From the NCBI GenBank assembly GCA_010031985.1, contig RGYP01000084.1, positions 1 through 7,561 of the forward strand: a stretch of 7,561 nucleotides of DNA, in the 5' to 3' direction. Position numbers and translations under genes: made by a program. Below the pieces are notes generated by a model, which saw only the letters and a program-made list of their open reading frames with translations, did no database searches and was not told the origin of the DNA. Within the stretch, counting starts at the first letter, position 1. The number at the start of each line of letters is the position of its first letter. Positions 1 through 5,816 of the stretch are shown here, piece by piece. Origin of the DNA: Gammaproteobacteria bacterium (lineage in GTDB: Bacteria; Pseudomonadota; Gammaproteobacteria; Steroidobacterales; Steroidobacteraceae).

Positions 1-55
1 CGATCCATCAGCGTGTGAGTGGTCGCTATTTTCTCTGGCATAGCGTGTACGGGAA

Positions 56-326
56 TGGGCCTGCTTGGATTCGAACCAAGGACCAAGGGATTCGGCTTTG
101 TGTGCCTTTCGGCACTCGCTGGACTTTGCCTTCACCATGGCTTGCGCTGTAGGTGGGTGCCGTCAAGTCTCTACACCTTCCCTTTCGGGCTTGGCTCGGC
201 GTTGCCATCGTCGTGTAGCACGACATTAGGGTTCGCCGAATTTGACACCATCCCACACGAGGTTTCCCTTCGTGCGGCACAACTTTCGCTATGAGTCCCC
301 TGCACTAACCGCTGTGCTACAGGCCC
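56..326 (-). tRNA. tRNA-Ile(CAU), interrupted by a group I intron
   Basis: On the minus strand the 5' exon is 326 down to 291 and the 3' exon is 92 down to 56. Joined, they give a complete 73-nt cloverleaf. The acceptor is GGGCCTG/CAGGCCC with discriminator A73. The D stem is GCAC/GTGC and the anticodon stem GGGGA/TCCCT. The loop is CTCATAA with anticodon CAT at 293-291, and the T arm is CTTGG-TTCGAAT-CCAAG. No CCA is encoded. A CAU anticodon could be Met, fMet or Ile2. The acceptor and A73, plus the match to the Azoarcus gene as I remember it, point to the isoleucine tRNA whose C34 is modified to lysidine by TilS to read AUA. The intron lies between U36 and A37, directly after the anticodon, so a mature tRNA can only form by splicing. 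Confidence 0.95.
93..290 (-). ncRNA. Group I intron (IC3 type, Azoarcus-like) in the tRNA-Ile anticodon loop
   Basis: This 198-nt intron has no ORF. P1 forms between exon CAU plus intron AGC and GUU plus the guide GUG at 280-278, capped by GAAA, with the expected U-G wobble at the 5' splice site. P2 pairs intron nt 14-21 (CCGCACGA) with 31-38 (TCGTGTGG) under a GG-GAAA-CC cap. P9 is GTGCC-GAAA-GGCAC (102-115). The last intron base is G (93), as required for omega-G. Core segments such as GGGATGGTGTCAAATTCGGC (256-237) and GACGGCACCCACCTA agree with the Azoarcus ribozyme as I recall it, while P2, P5 and P9 differ by compensating changes. P6 is short (CCC-GAAA-GGG), which explains a length slightly below the roughly 205 nt of Azoarcus. 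The intron is therefore probably an active self-splicing ribozyme. Pairings were done by eye. Confidence 0.95.
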
Positions 327-507
327 GTAACTTAATACTTCGCGTGAATGATACTGCGACGAGCGAGAACTCATCACATATCGTTTGGAGCAATTTGTGC
401 GGATCCTTTCGAAGCGCGCATCTACCCTCTCCTTACACAGCAGTTTTCCGTGCACTTTAGTCGCTCCGAGCTCGACCCCCAAACGGGAATAGGCAAACGG
501 AGTAAAA

Positions 508-528
508 GTGTGTAAGCGGTGTGTAAGC
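508..528. repeat. Tandem GTGTGTAAGC pair
   Basis: GTGTGTAAGC occurs at 508-517 and again at 519-528, an 11-bp period that matches one helical turn. The second copy runs into the left arm of the inverted repeat at 524-563. The flanking AAAAGTG (504-510) and CACTTTT (528-534) are also reverse complements. The function is unknown. Confidence 0.6.
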
Positions 529-563
529 ACTTTTCCGGTGGGTAAAACCACGTAAAGTGCTTA
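524..563. repeat. 10-bp inverted repeat with a nested hairpin
   Basis: TAAGCACTTT (524-533) and AAAGTGCTTA (554-563) are exact reverse complements 20 bp apart. Inside them GTGG (538-541) and CCAC (548-551) form a second small stem around a GTAAAA loop. The whole could fold into a stem-loop in DNA or RNA. No T tract follows directly on either strand, so it does not look like an ordinary intrinsic terminator. A protein-binding site or structured leader is possible, but this is inference. Confidence 0.6.
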
Positions 564-607
564 ATTTACAGGGTTTTTTCGATTATTCCTAGTCGGGCAA
601 ATGGCTT

Positions 608-643
608 ATGAGTCCCCTGCACTAACCGCTGTGCTACGGGCCC
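608..643 (-). pseudogene. Orphan 5' half of a second tRNA-Ile(CAU)
   Basis: Read on the minus strand from 643 to 608, these 36 bases match the 5' exon at 291-326 at 35 positions. The one difference is base 6 of the acceptor stem, C here and T there. The sequence ends exactly at the CAU anticodon. The next two bases (607-606) are AA, as in an uninterrupted anticodon loop, but the following GCCAT cannot pair with the anticodon-stem strand GGGGA. No T arm or acceptor 3' strand follows. It therefore cannot fold as a tRNA by itself. It lies 281 bp upstream of the intact split gene on the same strand, so one transcript could contain both. It may be a relic of tandem duplication, of recombination between tRNA-Ile genes, or of integration at a tRNA site. 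Confidence 0.85.
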
Positions 644-670
644 GCCGGTGGACGCAAGTTTATCAAGCCC

Positions 671-699
671 TTTCCGTGCCTGCCGTCGACGGCTAGCAT
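671..699 (+). promoter_or_regulatory. Possible promoter with a 12-bp palindrome ahead of the GST gene
   Basis: GCCGTCGACGGC (682-693) is a perfect 12-bp palindrome 43 bp before the GST start codon. A weak sigma-70-like pair, TTTCCG (671-676) and TAGCAT (694-699), is spaced 17 bp apart and would place the palindrome inside the spacer, where a repressor could act. The hexamers match consensus poorly (about 3 and 4 of 6), so the promoter call is tentative. The palindrome itself is certain. Confidence 0.3.
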
Positions 700-736
700 T
701 CACAGGCCTGATCGCTCATTCCACGAGGATTTTCCG

Positions 737-1345
737 ATGAAACTGTATTTCTCCCCCGGCGCTTGTTCGCTCGCCTCTCATATTGCACTCCTTGAAGCGG
801 GCGTGGACTTCGAGGCGGTCAAAGTGGAGGGTCGCGGGCAGAAAACCGCTGGCGGCGAGGATTATTCCAAGGTGACTGCGAAGGGCTATGTGCCGGCGCT
901 ACGTCTCGATGACGGCATGGTGCTTACGGAAGGCACCGCCATACTGCCCTACATCGCCGATCGTAAACCGGCATCGAACCTCGCGCCTGCGGCAGGGACC
1001 ATGGGGCGTTACCGCCTGCACGAGTGGCTGGGGTACATCAATTCCGAACTTCACAAAAACTTTTCGCCTTTCTTTGCTCCCGGCACCACGGATGATCAGA
1101 AAGTCGCAGCCAAAACCAATCTCGGTCGACGCTTCGACTTTGCGCAAACTGAACTCGGTGACAAGTCGTTCTTGATGGGTGAAAGCTTCACGGTCGCAGA
1201 CGCCTATCTTTTCACCGTGCTCGGCTGGTGCGCCTACGTGGGTATTGACCTCGGCCAGTGGCCCGGTCTGAAGGCCTATCATGGCCGCGTTGCCGCACGT
1301 CCTGCCGTTCAAGCGGCACTCAAAGCCGAGGGGCTGATCAAGTGA
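737..1345 (+). CDS. gstA: Beta-class glutathione S-transferase (GstA-like)
   Basis: This cytosolic enzyme would conjugate glutathione to electrophiles or use it in thiol-dependent detoxification. The 202-residue length is normal for the bacterial beta class. The N-terminal thioredoxin-like half starts MKLYFSPGACSLASHI and carries Cys10, the signature residue of beta GSTs. A Val52-Pro53 pair (the cis-proline) and the TEG glutathione-binding turn (64-66) follow. The helical C-terminal half has ELHKNFSP with His106, which matches the Cys10/His106 pair of E. coli GstA, and the typical FTVADAYLFTVLGW stretch (151-164). The ATG has a good ribosome binding site, GAGGA at 725-729, seven bases upstream. 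It is the first gene of the plus-strand cluster, and its stop overlaps the next start. The physiological substrate cannot be read from the sequence. Confidence 0.96.
   Translation: MKLYFSPGACSLASHIALLEAGVDFEAVKVEGRGQKTAGGEDYSKVTAKGYVPALRLDDGMVLTEGTAILPYIADRKPASNLAPAAGTMGRYRLHEWLGYINSELHKNFSPFFAPGTTDDQKVAAKTNLGRRFDFAQTELGDKSFLMGESFTVADAYLFTVLGWCAYVGIDLGQWPGLKAYHGRVAARPAVQAALKAEGLIK
1328..1333 (+). promoter_or_regulatory. Ribosome binding site for the DUF1330 gene, inside the GST gene
   Basis: GAGGGG lies eight bases before the GTG at 1342, within the last codons of the GST gene. It supports the GTG start over the upstream in-frame ATG at 1258, which would bury about 85 bp in GST coding sequence and add residues that the family lacks. 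Confidence 0.7.
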
Positions 1346-1668
1346 CCGACGCCGCAGGAGCAAGCGTTCCAGGCTATCTGCTGGTTCAGGGCAAGGTCAC
1401 CGACCTCGAGGGATTCAAGGCATATAACGCCGCACTGCCACCGATCTATAAAAAATTCGGTGGGCATTACATTGCACTCGTCCCCGCACACAAGGTGGAA
1501 CTGGCAGAGGGTGAGTCGCGAAACGAAAGTATCCTGATTGCAAAATTCCCCTCGAAAGAAGCTGCATGGGGTTTTTGGAAGTCGGCCGAATACGAAGCTG
1601 CAAAAAAGCTGCGTGCAGGCAAAGGCACGTTCTTTGTCACCGTGCTAGACGGTCTGCCCGGCACCTGA
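1342..1668 (+). CDS. DUF1330 family protein
   Basis: A small 108-residue protein of the DUF1330 family, which has a dimeric alpha/beta ferredoxin-like barrel fold and no settled function. Family features are visible in order: GYLLVQGKVTD (11-21), the YKKFGGHYIAL stretch (36-46), and the SILIAKFPSKEAAWGFWKS segment (63-81) followed by EYEAAKKLR (83-91). Length is normal. I chose GTG 1342 because it overlaps the GST stop in a GTGA junction, has GAGGGG eight bases upstream, and gives the expected N-terminus. The overlap implies translational coupling with the GST. Fusion or pairing with detoxification genes is plausible, but no catalytic residue can be claimed. Confidence 0.9.
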   Translation: MTDAAGASVPGYLLVQGKVTDLEGFKAYNAALPPIYKKFGGHYIALVPAHKVELAEGESRNESILIAKFPSKEAAWGFWKSAEYEAAKKLRAGKGTFFVTVLDGLPGT

Positions 1669-1704
1669 AGTCGGCTCATCTCTTTATCTTTGAGCGCCAT
1701 CGTC

Positions 1705-3726
1705 ATGGAAGACAACATCCTCACGACGTCACCCTACTTCGGTGCACTTTGCGAGCGCCGGCTTTCGCGTCGCAGCCTGCTGCTCAACGCCAGTGTTGCG
1801 GCGGCCGTGGCAGGCGCGCTGCCCACCCTAGGCTCAACGGCCAACGTCTCGTCACGCCATACGAGCTACAAAGCCGTCGGGCCGACGCGCGAAGATGCGG
1901 TGCTGCTCTCGCCAGGGCTGCGGCACGACGTTTTGATTGGCTGGGGCGATTCGCTTTTTGCAGATGCACGAAGCTTAAGTGCACGAGAGATACGTTCTCT
2001 GGCCTGGCTGGACGACAAGGCGGCCGAGCGGCAGCAACGATTGTTCGGTACCAACAACGATGCCTTGGCATTTTTCGCTGCGCCCGGTAAGCGTGGTGTC
2101 GGCGCGCTCTGCGTAAACCACGAATACGTGATGCCCGAGCTCTCTTTGGCAACGCTGCCATCGAGTGCGAGCGAGCGAGCGAAGAACCGAGAGTCCTGGA
2201 TCAAGGCGCGGCCGCAGGTGGTCCCGTGGATGCAGGCTGCACATGGAGTCAGCGTGGTCGATCTCAAGCGTAGCGCTCGTGGCTGGAGCGTCGTGCGCGG
2301 AGGTCCATCCACTCGACGCATCACTGCCAATACGCCGATGCAGATCATGGGCCCGGCTCGTGGCGATGTGCTCATGCGTACGAATGCCGATCCGACGGGT
2401 ACGTTGGCACTCGGTACTTTTGCCAACTGCGCGGGTGGCAAGACTCCGTGGGGAACTTATCTCACTGCTGAAGAGAATGTTCAGGATTATTTCGGTGGTG
2501 CTCGTTCGTGGGCGGCCGAATCCGACGACGACATGACCAAACTTGCCCATCGCCGCTGGCCACTTCGGGAAAGATCGGCTTACGGATGGGAGGTGGTGGA
2601 TCCTCGTTTCGATGTCAGACGCGAGCCACGTGAACCCTTGCGTCACGGGTGGATCGTCGAGATCGATCCGCAGAATCCCGACGCACCGCCGAAAAAAAGA
2701 ACTTCGCTGGGTCGGTTTTGTCACGAAGGCGCCAATACCATTCTGACCAAAGACGGCCGTGTTGCCGCCTACATGGGTGACGATACGAAGTTCGAGTACG
2801 TCTACAAGTTCGTGACTAGAGGTCGCTTCGATGCAAAGAGTCGTGCGGCCAATCGCGATCTGCTAGACGACGGCACGCTGCATGTGGCGCGATTCGATGC
2901 CTCGGGGCGAGGCGAGTGGCTAGCTCTCGTTCACGACGAGAACGGCCCCCTCAACAGTCGAAACGGATTTCGCAGTCAGGCCGACGTCGTGATCAAGTGT
3001 CGCGCCGCAGCCGATATTCTTGGTGCGACGCCGATGGACAGGCCCGAAGACGTCGAACCCAGTCCGGTTACGGGACGGGTCTACATGTCGCTCACGAAGA
3101 ATGACGACCGCGTCGTCAAGCGCGCAGAGTTCACGGGTCGCGAGATAGACATGGGACCCGACCATGCCAACCCACGACCAAAAAACGACTTCGGACATAT
3201 TGTCGAACTGATCGAAGATAACGACGATGCCTCGAGTACGCGTTTTTCGTGGAATCTGTTTCTGCTCGCTGGTGATCCGCGTAATTCGAATGCGCGTTTC
3301 TTGACGAAAGTGGAAGACATAGGTCCCGACAAACTCGCCCGTGAGGACGTCTACTACGCAGGCTACACTGATCGAGAGGCAGTGAGTCCCATCGCCTGCC
3401 CCGACAATCTGGGTTTCGATCCGACGGGAAGACTATGGATCGTGACCGATGCGGATGAAGAACTGATCGGTAACAACGGCTGCTTCGTGGTACCGACGAC
3501 TGGCGAGGAACGCGGTCAGTTGCGACAGGTCTTGAGCGCGCCAGTGGGCGCAGAGGTTTGCGGGTGCGAGTTCACGCCGGACGGTACGACACTGTTCTTG
3601 TCGATACAGCATCCGGGTGAAGGCGGCACCGTCGACGCCCCGGTGAGCCACTGGCCCGACGGCGGTGGCCTGCCAGCACGATCGGCCGTCATTGCAGTGA
3701 GTCGTGAGGACGGTTCGCCGCTGTAA
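1705..3726 (+). CDS. phoX: PhoX family phosphatase with Tat signal
   Basis: A 673-residue member of the PhoX family (formerly DUF839). Characterised members are periplasmic alkaline phosphatases that use calcium and iron instead of the zinc of PhoA. The N-terminus has a twin-arginine motif, SRRSLLL (21-27), and a hydrophobic alanine-rich segment (about 28-42), so folded export is expected. Family blocks follow: VNHEY (137-141), NCAGGKTPWGTYLTAEEN (241-258), HGWIVEIDP (314-322), LGRFCHEGA (335-343), MDRPEDVEP (444-452), RPKNDFGHIVEL (491-502) and CPDNLGFDPTGRLWIVTD (565-582). Cys242 sits where characterised PhoX has an iron-ligand cysteine, from memory. The ATG at 1705 is preferred over a TTG at 1690, although neither has a strong ribosome binding site. 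It follows DUF1330 by 36 bp. No Pho box is visible, so phosphate control is unproven. Related family members of unknown substrate are an alternative. Confidence 0.93.
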   Translation: MEDNILTTSPYFGALCERRLSRRSLLLNASVAAAVAGALPTLGSTANVSSRHTSYKAVGPTREDAVLLSPGLRHDVLIGWGDSLFADARSLSAREIRSLAWLDDKAAERQQRLFGTNNDALAFFAAPGKRGVGALCVNHEYVMPELSLATLPSSASERAKNRESWIKARPQVVPWMQAAHGVSVVDLKRSARGWSVVRGGPSTRRITANTPMQIMGPARGDVLMRTNADPTGTLALGTFANCAGGKTPWGTYLTAEENVQDYFGGARSWAAESDDDMTKLAHRRWPLRERSAYGWEVVDPRFDVRREPREPLRHGWIVEIDPQNPDAPPKKRTSLGRFCHEGANTILTKDGRVAAYMGDDTKFEYVYKFVTRGRFDAKSRAANRDLLDDGTLHVARFDASGRGEWLALVHDENGPLNSRNGFRSQADVVIKCRAAADILGATPMDRPEDVEPSPVTGRVYMSLTKNDDRVVKRAEFTGREIDMGPDHANPRPKNDFGHIVELIEDNDDASSTRFSWNLFLLAGDPRNSNARFLTKVEDIGPDKLAREDVYYAGYTDREAVSPIACPDNLGFDPTGRLWIVTDADEELIGNNGCFVVPTTGEERGQLRQVLSAPVGAEVCGCEFTPDGTTLFLSIQHPGEGGTVDAPVSHWPDGGGLPARSAVIAVSREDGSPL

Positions 3727-3739
3727 GCCTTGGGGGTTC

Positions 3740-3756
3740 GCCGTACAATCGACGGC
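3740..3756 (+). promoter_or_regulatory. Inverted repeat with a -10-like hexamer abutting the dehydrogenase start
   Basis: GCCGT (3740-3744) and ACGGC (3752-3756) form a 5-bp stem around a 7-base loop that ends right before the ATG at 3757. TACAAT (3744-3749) matches the sigma-70 -10 consensus at five of six positions and would place transcription start at or near the ATG itself. No good -35 is present. It may act as a weak internal promoter giving a leaderless message, or simply be chance. Confidence 0.25.
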
Positions 3757-4788
3757 ATGACACTCCCGAAAAGCCAGCTTCAGTACCAACTCGTCAAACA
3801 ACAGCAGGGCTTCAGCCTGCAACTGCGCGAAGGTGCGCCGATTCGCGCCCCGGGCGCTGGTGAGTTGGTGGTGCGTGTCCGCGCAACGTCGCTCAATCGA
3901 CGCGACATCATGGTGATGCGCGGCTTCTATCCGGTAGGTCCGCGCGAAACTTTGGTGCCGCTGTCCGACGGCGCCGGTGAGGTGGTTGCCGTAGGTGCAG
4001 GCACCCGGCGCTTCAAAGTTGGCGATCGTGTAGCCGCAATCTTTTTCCAGAACTGGATAGAAGGACGACCGACGGCAGCTACCGCCACAAGCGCAATGGG
4101 TGGTGCCATCGACGGCATGCTCGCCGAATACGTCACGCTCTCTGCGCACGGGGTCGTCGCAGCGCCCGCGGGCATGAGCTTCGAGGAGGCGGCAACGCTG
4201 CCTTGCGCTGCGGTGACCGCCTGGAACGGTCTCTTCACTCGCGGTGCGATGGTACGTAATGATTTCGTGTTGCTGCAGGGCACCGGCGGGGTCTCGATCT
4301 TCGGACTGCAGTTTGCCGTTGCTGCAGGTGCCAGAGCGGTGATCACGAGCTCGAGCGATACCAAGCTCTCGCGAGCCAGAGAAATCGGGGCGATCGCCAC
4401 GATCAATTACAAAAATACCCCGGAGTGGGCTCCTGCCGTTCGCGAGGCAACTGCCGGCGTAGGCGTCCATCACGTGCTCGAGGTTGGTGGAGCTGGAACA
4501 ATCAAAAAATCCCTCGAATCTCTGGCGCCCGGAGGTCACGTTGCCATCATCGGCGGGCTTGCGGGATTCGGTGGCGACATCCCTGCAGTTTCACTGATCG
4601 GTCGCAGCGCGAGCGTGTCCGGAATATTCGTGGGGTCACGAGGTAACTTCGAGGATATGAACGCCTTCATCACCCAGCACTCGATCAAGCCCGTGATCGA
4701 CAAAGTATTCGAATTCCGCGAGGCTGAGGCTGCTTTTGCGTACATGGATGCGGGGAGCCACTTTGGCAAGATCGTAATTCGGCACTGA
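3757..4788 (+). CDS. Zinc-free NAD(P)-dependent alcohol dehydrogenase / quinone oxidoreductase (MDR superfamily)
   Basis: A 343-residue cytosolic medium-chain dehydrogenase/reductase. The GroES-like N-terminal domain has SLNRRDIMVMRG (45-56) and SDGAGEVVAVG (70-80). The catalytic-zinc GHE motif is replaced by SDGAGEV, and no four-cysteine structural zinc lobe is present, so it belongs with the zinc-free quinone-oxidoreductase-like branch. The Rossmann domain has GTGGVSIFGLQFA (175-187) and ITSSSDTKL (196-204), followed by INYKNTPEW (216-224). The serine cluster after the second strand suggests NADPH, but this is inference. The ATG at 3757 is chosen because the family N-terminus starts here. 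A TTG at 3730 would add nine residues. No Shine-Dalgarno is seen, and a small inverted repeat ends directly before the ATG. It lies 30 bp after the PhoX gene. The substrate is unknown. Confidence 0.93.
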   Translation: MTLPKSQLQYQLVKQQQGFSLQLREGAPIRAPGAGELVVRVRATSLNRRDIMVMRGFYPVGPRETLVPLSDGAGEVVAVGAGTRRFKVGDRVAAIFFQNWIEGRPTAATATSAMGGAIDGMLAEYVTLSAHGVVAAPAGMSFEEAATLPCAAVTAWNGLFTRGAMVRNDFVLLQGTGGVSIFGLQFAVAAGARAVITSSSDTKLSRAREIGAIATINYKNTPEWAPAVREATAGVGVHHVLEVGGAGTIKKSLESLAPGGHVAIIGGLAGFGGDIPAVSLIGRSASVSGIFVGSRGNFEDMNAFITQHSIKPVIDKVFEFREAEAAFAYMDAGSHFGKIVIRH

Positions 4789-4817
4789 CATCAAGCCTCT
4801 GCGCCACACTCATCATC

Positions 4818-5816
4818 GTGATTGCCGATTTCTTTGAAAATGAAAGACTTGGTGGGCGACCGCTGGTAGCCGCCTTCGTCATTGCGACACAGGGATCGAC
4901 CTATCGCAAACCAGGCGCCATGATGCTTTTTTCGGAACGCGGAGAACGTCATGGATTGCTTTCGGGGGGCTGCCTCGAGGGCGATCTGCAAGAACACGCG
5001 CTACGGCTGCTGCGTGACACGCAGCGAACTTTCGTCAAGACTTATGACAGTCGAGGTTCAGACGATCCAGTCTGGGGACTGGGCCTTGGCTGCGAAGGTC
5101 TGATGCAGGTGTTGCTGTTACGTGTCGACGTCTCTTCGTCCCATGAGCCACTTAATTCCTTGTTCGGTGCGGCGAAGAGCCACACACCGGTCGCGTTTTC
5201 GATCAACATCGAGACGGGAAGCATCACGAGATCCCCGGAAACGAAGACTTCGCTGAACGGCAGCCTCTTCACGATTGCCTCCGAGCGCGTGCCCAAGCTG
5301 CTGCTCTGCGGCGCGGGCCCCGACGCAGAACCCGTCGCAGCTCTTGCCGTCATGCAAGGCTGGGAGGTGACGCTGGTCGATCATCGCTCGGCCTACATCG
5401 ACGGCACGCGCTTTGCCAAAGGTGTACGCCTGCTGCGTACCGATCCCGACGAACTAGATCGTACGATCGTCCTCGACGAGATGGATGCGGCGGTGGTCAT
5501 GAGCCACCACCTGATCGCCGACGGCAAATATTTGGCCGTGCTCGCTCGCTCGAAAATCCCTTACGTGGGTCTGCTCGGGCCCGCTGCACGCCGTGAACGT
5601 CTGTTCGCAGAGATTGGATCGGCGGCAGAGCCACTTCGATCGCGCCTGCGGGCGCCTGTCGGTCTCGATCTCGGCGGTCGCACACCCGAGGCCATCGCGC
5701 TGTCGATCGTTGCCGAGATTCAAGCTGCGCTGCACGGCCGTGGCGGGGCACCGTTCTCGGGTGATGATCAGGCGAGCGGCTTGGCTTCCTTGAGATCGCG
5801 TTCGGTCAATCGATAG
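4818..5816 (+). CDS. XdhC/CoxI family protein
   Basis: A 332-residue protein with both halves of the XdhC family. The N-terminal XdhC/CoxI domain has TQGSTYRKPGAMML (24-37), GLLSGGCLEGDL (46-57) with Cys52, and WGLGLGCEG (86-94). The C-terminal Rossmann-type domain has LLLCGAGPDAEP (161-172), VTLVDHR (184-190), VVMSHH (226-231), YVGLLGP (249-255) and PVGLDLGGRTPEAIALSIVAEI (280-301). Characterised members bind molybdenum cofactor, help it acquire its terminal sulfido ligand and load it into xanthine dehydrogenase-like enzymes. No such enzyme is visible here, so its client is unknown. Start is GTG 4818, 29 bp after the dehydrogenase stop. There is no obvious Shine-Dalgarno, and no ATG occurs until Met35, inside the conserved domain. 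The last 49 bp overlap the convergent transporter gene. Confidence 0.94.
   Translation: MIADFFENERLGGRPLVAAFVIATQGSTYRKPGAMMLFSERGERHGLLSGGCLEGDLQEHALRLLRDTQRTFVKTYDSRGSDDPVWGLGLGCEGLMQVLLLRVDVSSSHEPLNSLFGAAKSHTPVAFSINIETGSITRSPETKTSLNGSLFTIASERVPKLLLCGAGPDAEPVAALAVMQGWEVTLVDHRSAYIDGTRFAKGVRLLRTDPDELDRTIVLDEMDAAVVMSHHLIADGKYLAVLARSKIPYVGLLGPAARRERLFAEIGSAAEPLRSRLRAPVGLDLGGRTPEAIALSIVAEIQAALHGRGGAPFSGDDQASGLASLRSRSVNR

Larger units (their letters stand above)
327..607. other. Non-coding spacer between the two tRNA 5' halves
   Basis: I see no credible protein gene in these 281 bases. The open frames crossing it also run through the tRNA or the intron and have no recognisable product or ribosome binding site. 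It is more AT-rich than the neighbouring genes, especially from 500 to 600, and carries the repeats listed separately. The only ordered structure is the 10-bp inverted repeat at 524-563 and a cluster of GCACTTT/AAAGTG words. If the minus strand is transcribed from above 643, this stretch would be leader RNA of the split tRNA. I could not pick out a convincing sigma-70 promoter for the tRNA. Confidence 0.5.

Noticed and set aside
24..45. CGCTAT/ATAGCG inverted repeat just downstream of the tRNA
   Set aside because: It has only a 6-bp stem with a 10-base loop and no following T tract on the minus strand. It is too weak to call a terminator, though it could be a processing hairpin.
171..551. Minus-strand open frame of 126 codons through the spacer, tRNA exon and intron
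   Set aside because: It runs through the tRNA exon and the ribozyme core, so it is not an intron-encoded endonuclease. It shows no LAGLIDADG or HNH motif.
1258..1341. Longer DUF1330 protein starting inside the GST gene
   Set aside because: The extra residues are an out-of-frame reading of GST and are not part of the family. The GTG at 1342 has a good ribosome binding site.
1690..1704. TTG start adding five residues to PhoX
   Set aside because: No ribosome binding site precedes it. The ATG at 1705 gives a normal Tat signal peptide.
1975..2724. Minus-strand open frame of 249 codons inside the PhoX gene
   Set aside because: Its composition is that of a complement frame and it shows no recognisable motif. 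The plus-strand PhoX reading is unambiguous.
3433..4539. Long minus-strand open frame of 368 codons across the PhoX/dehydrogenase junction
   Set aside because: It is antisense to two genes with strong family motifs, is rich in Arg, His and Cys, shows no domain and has no ribosome binding site. It is typical of shadow frames in GC-rich DNA.
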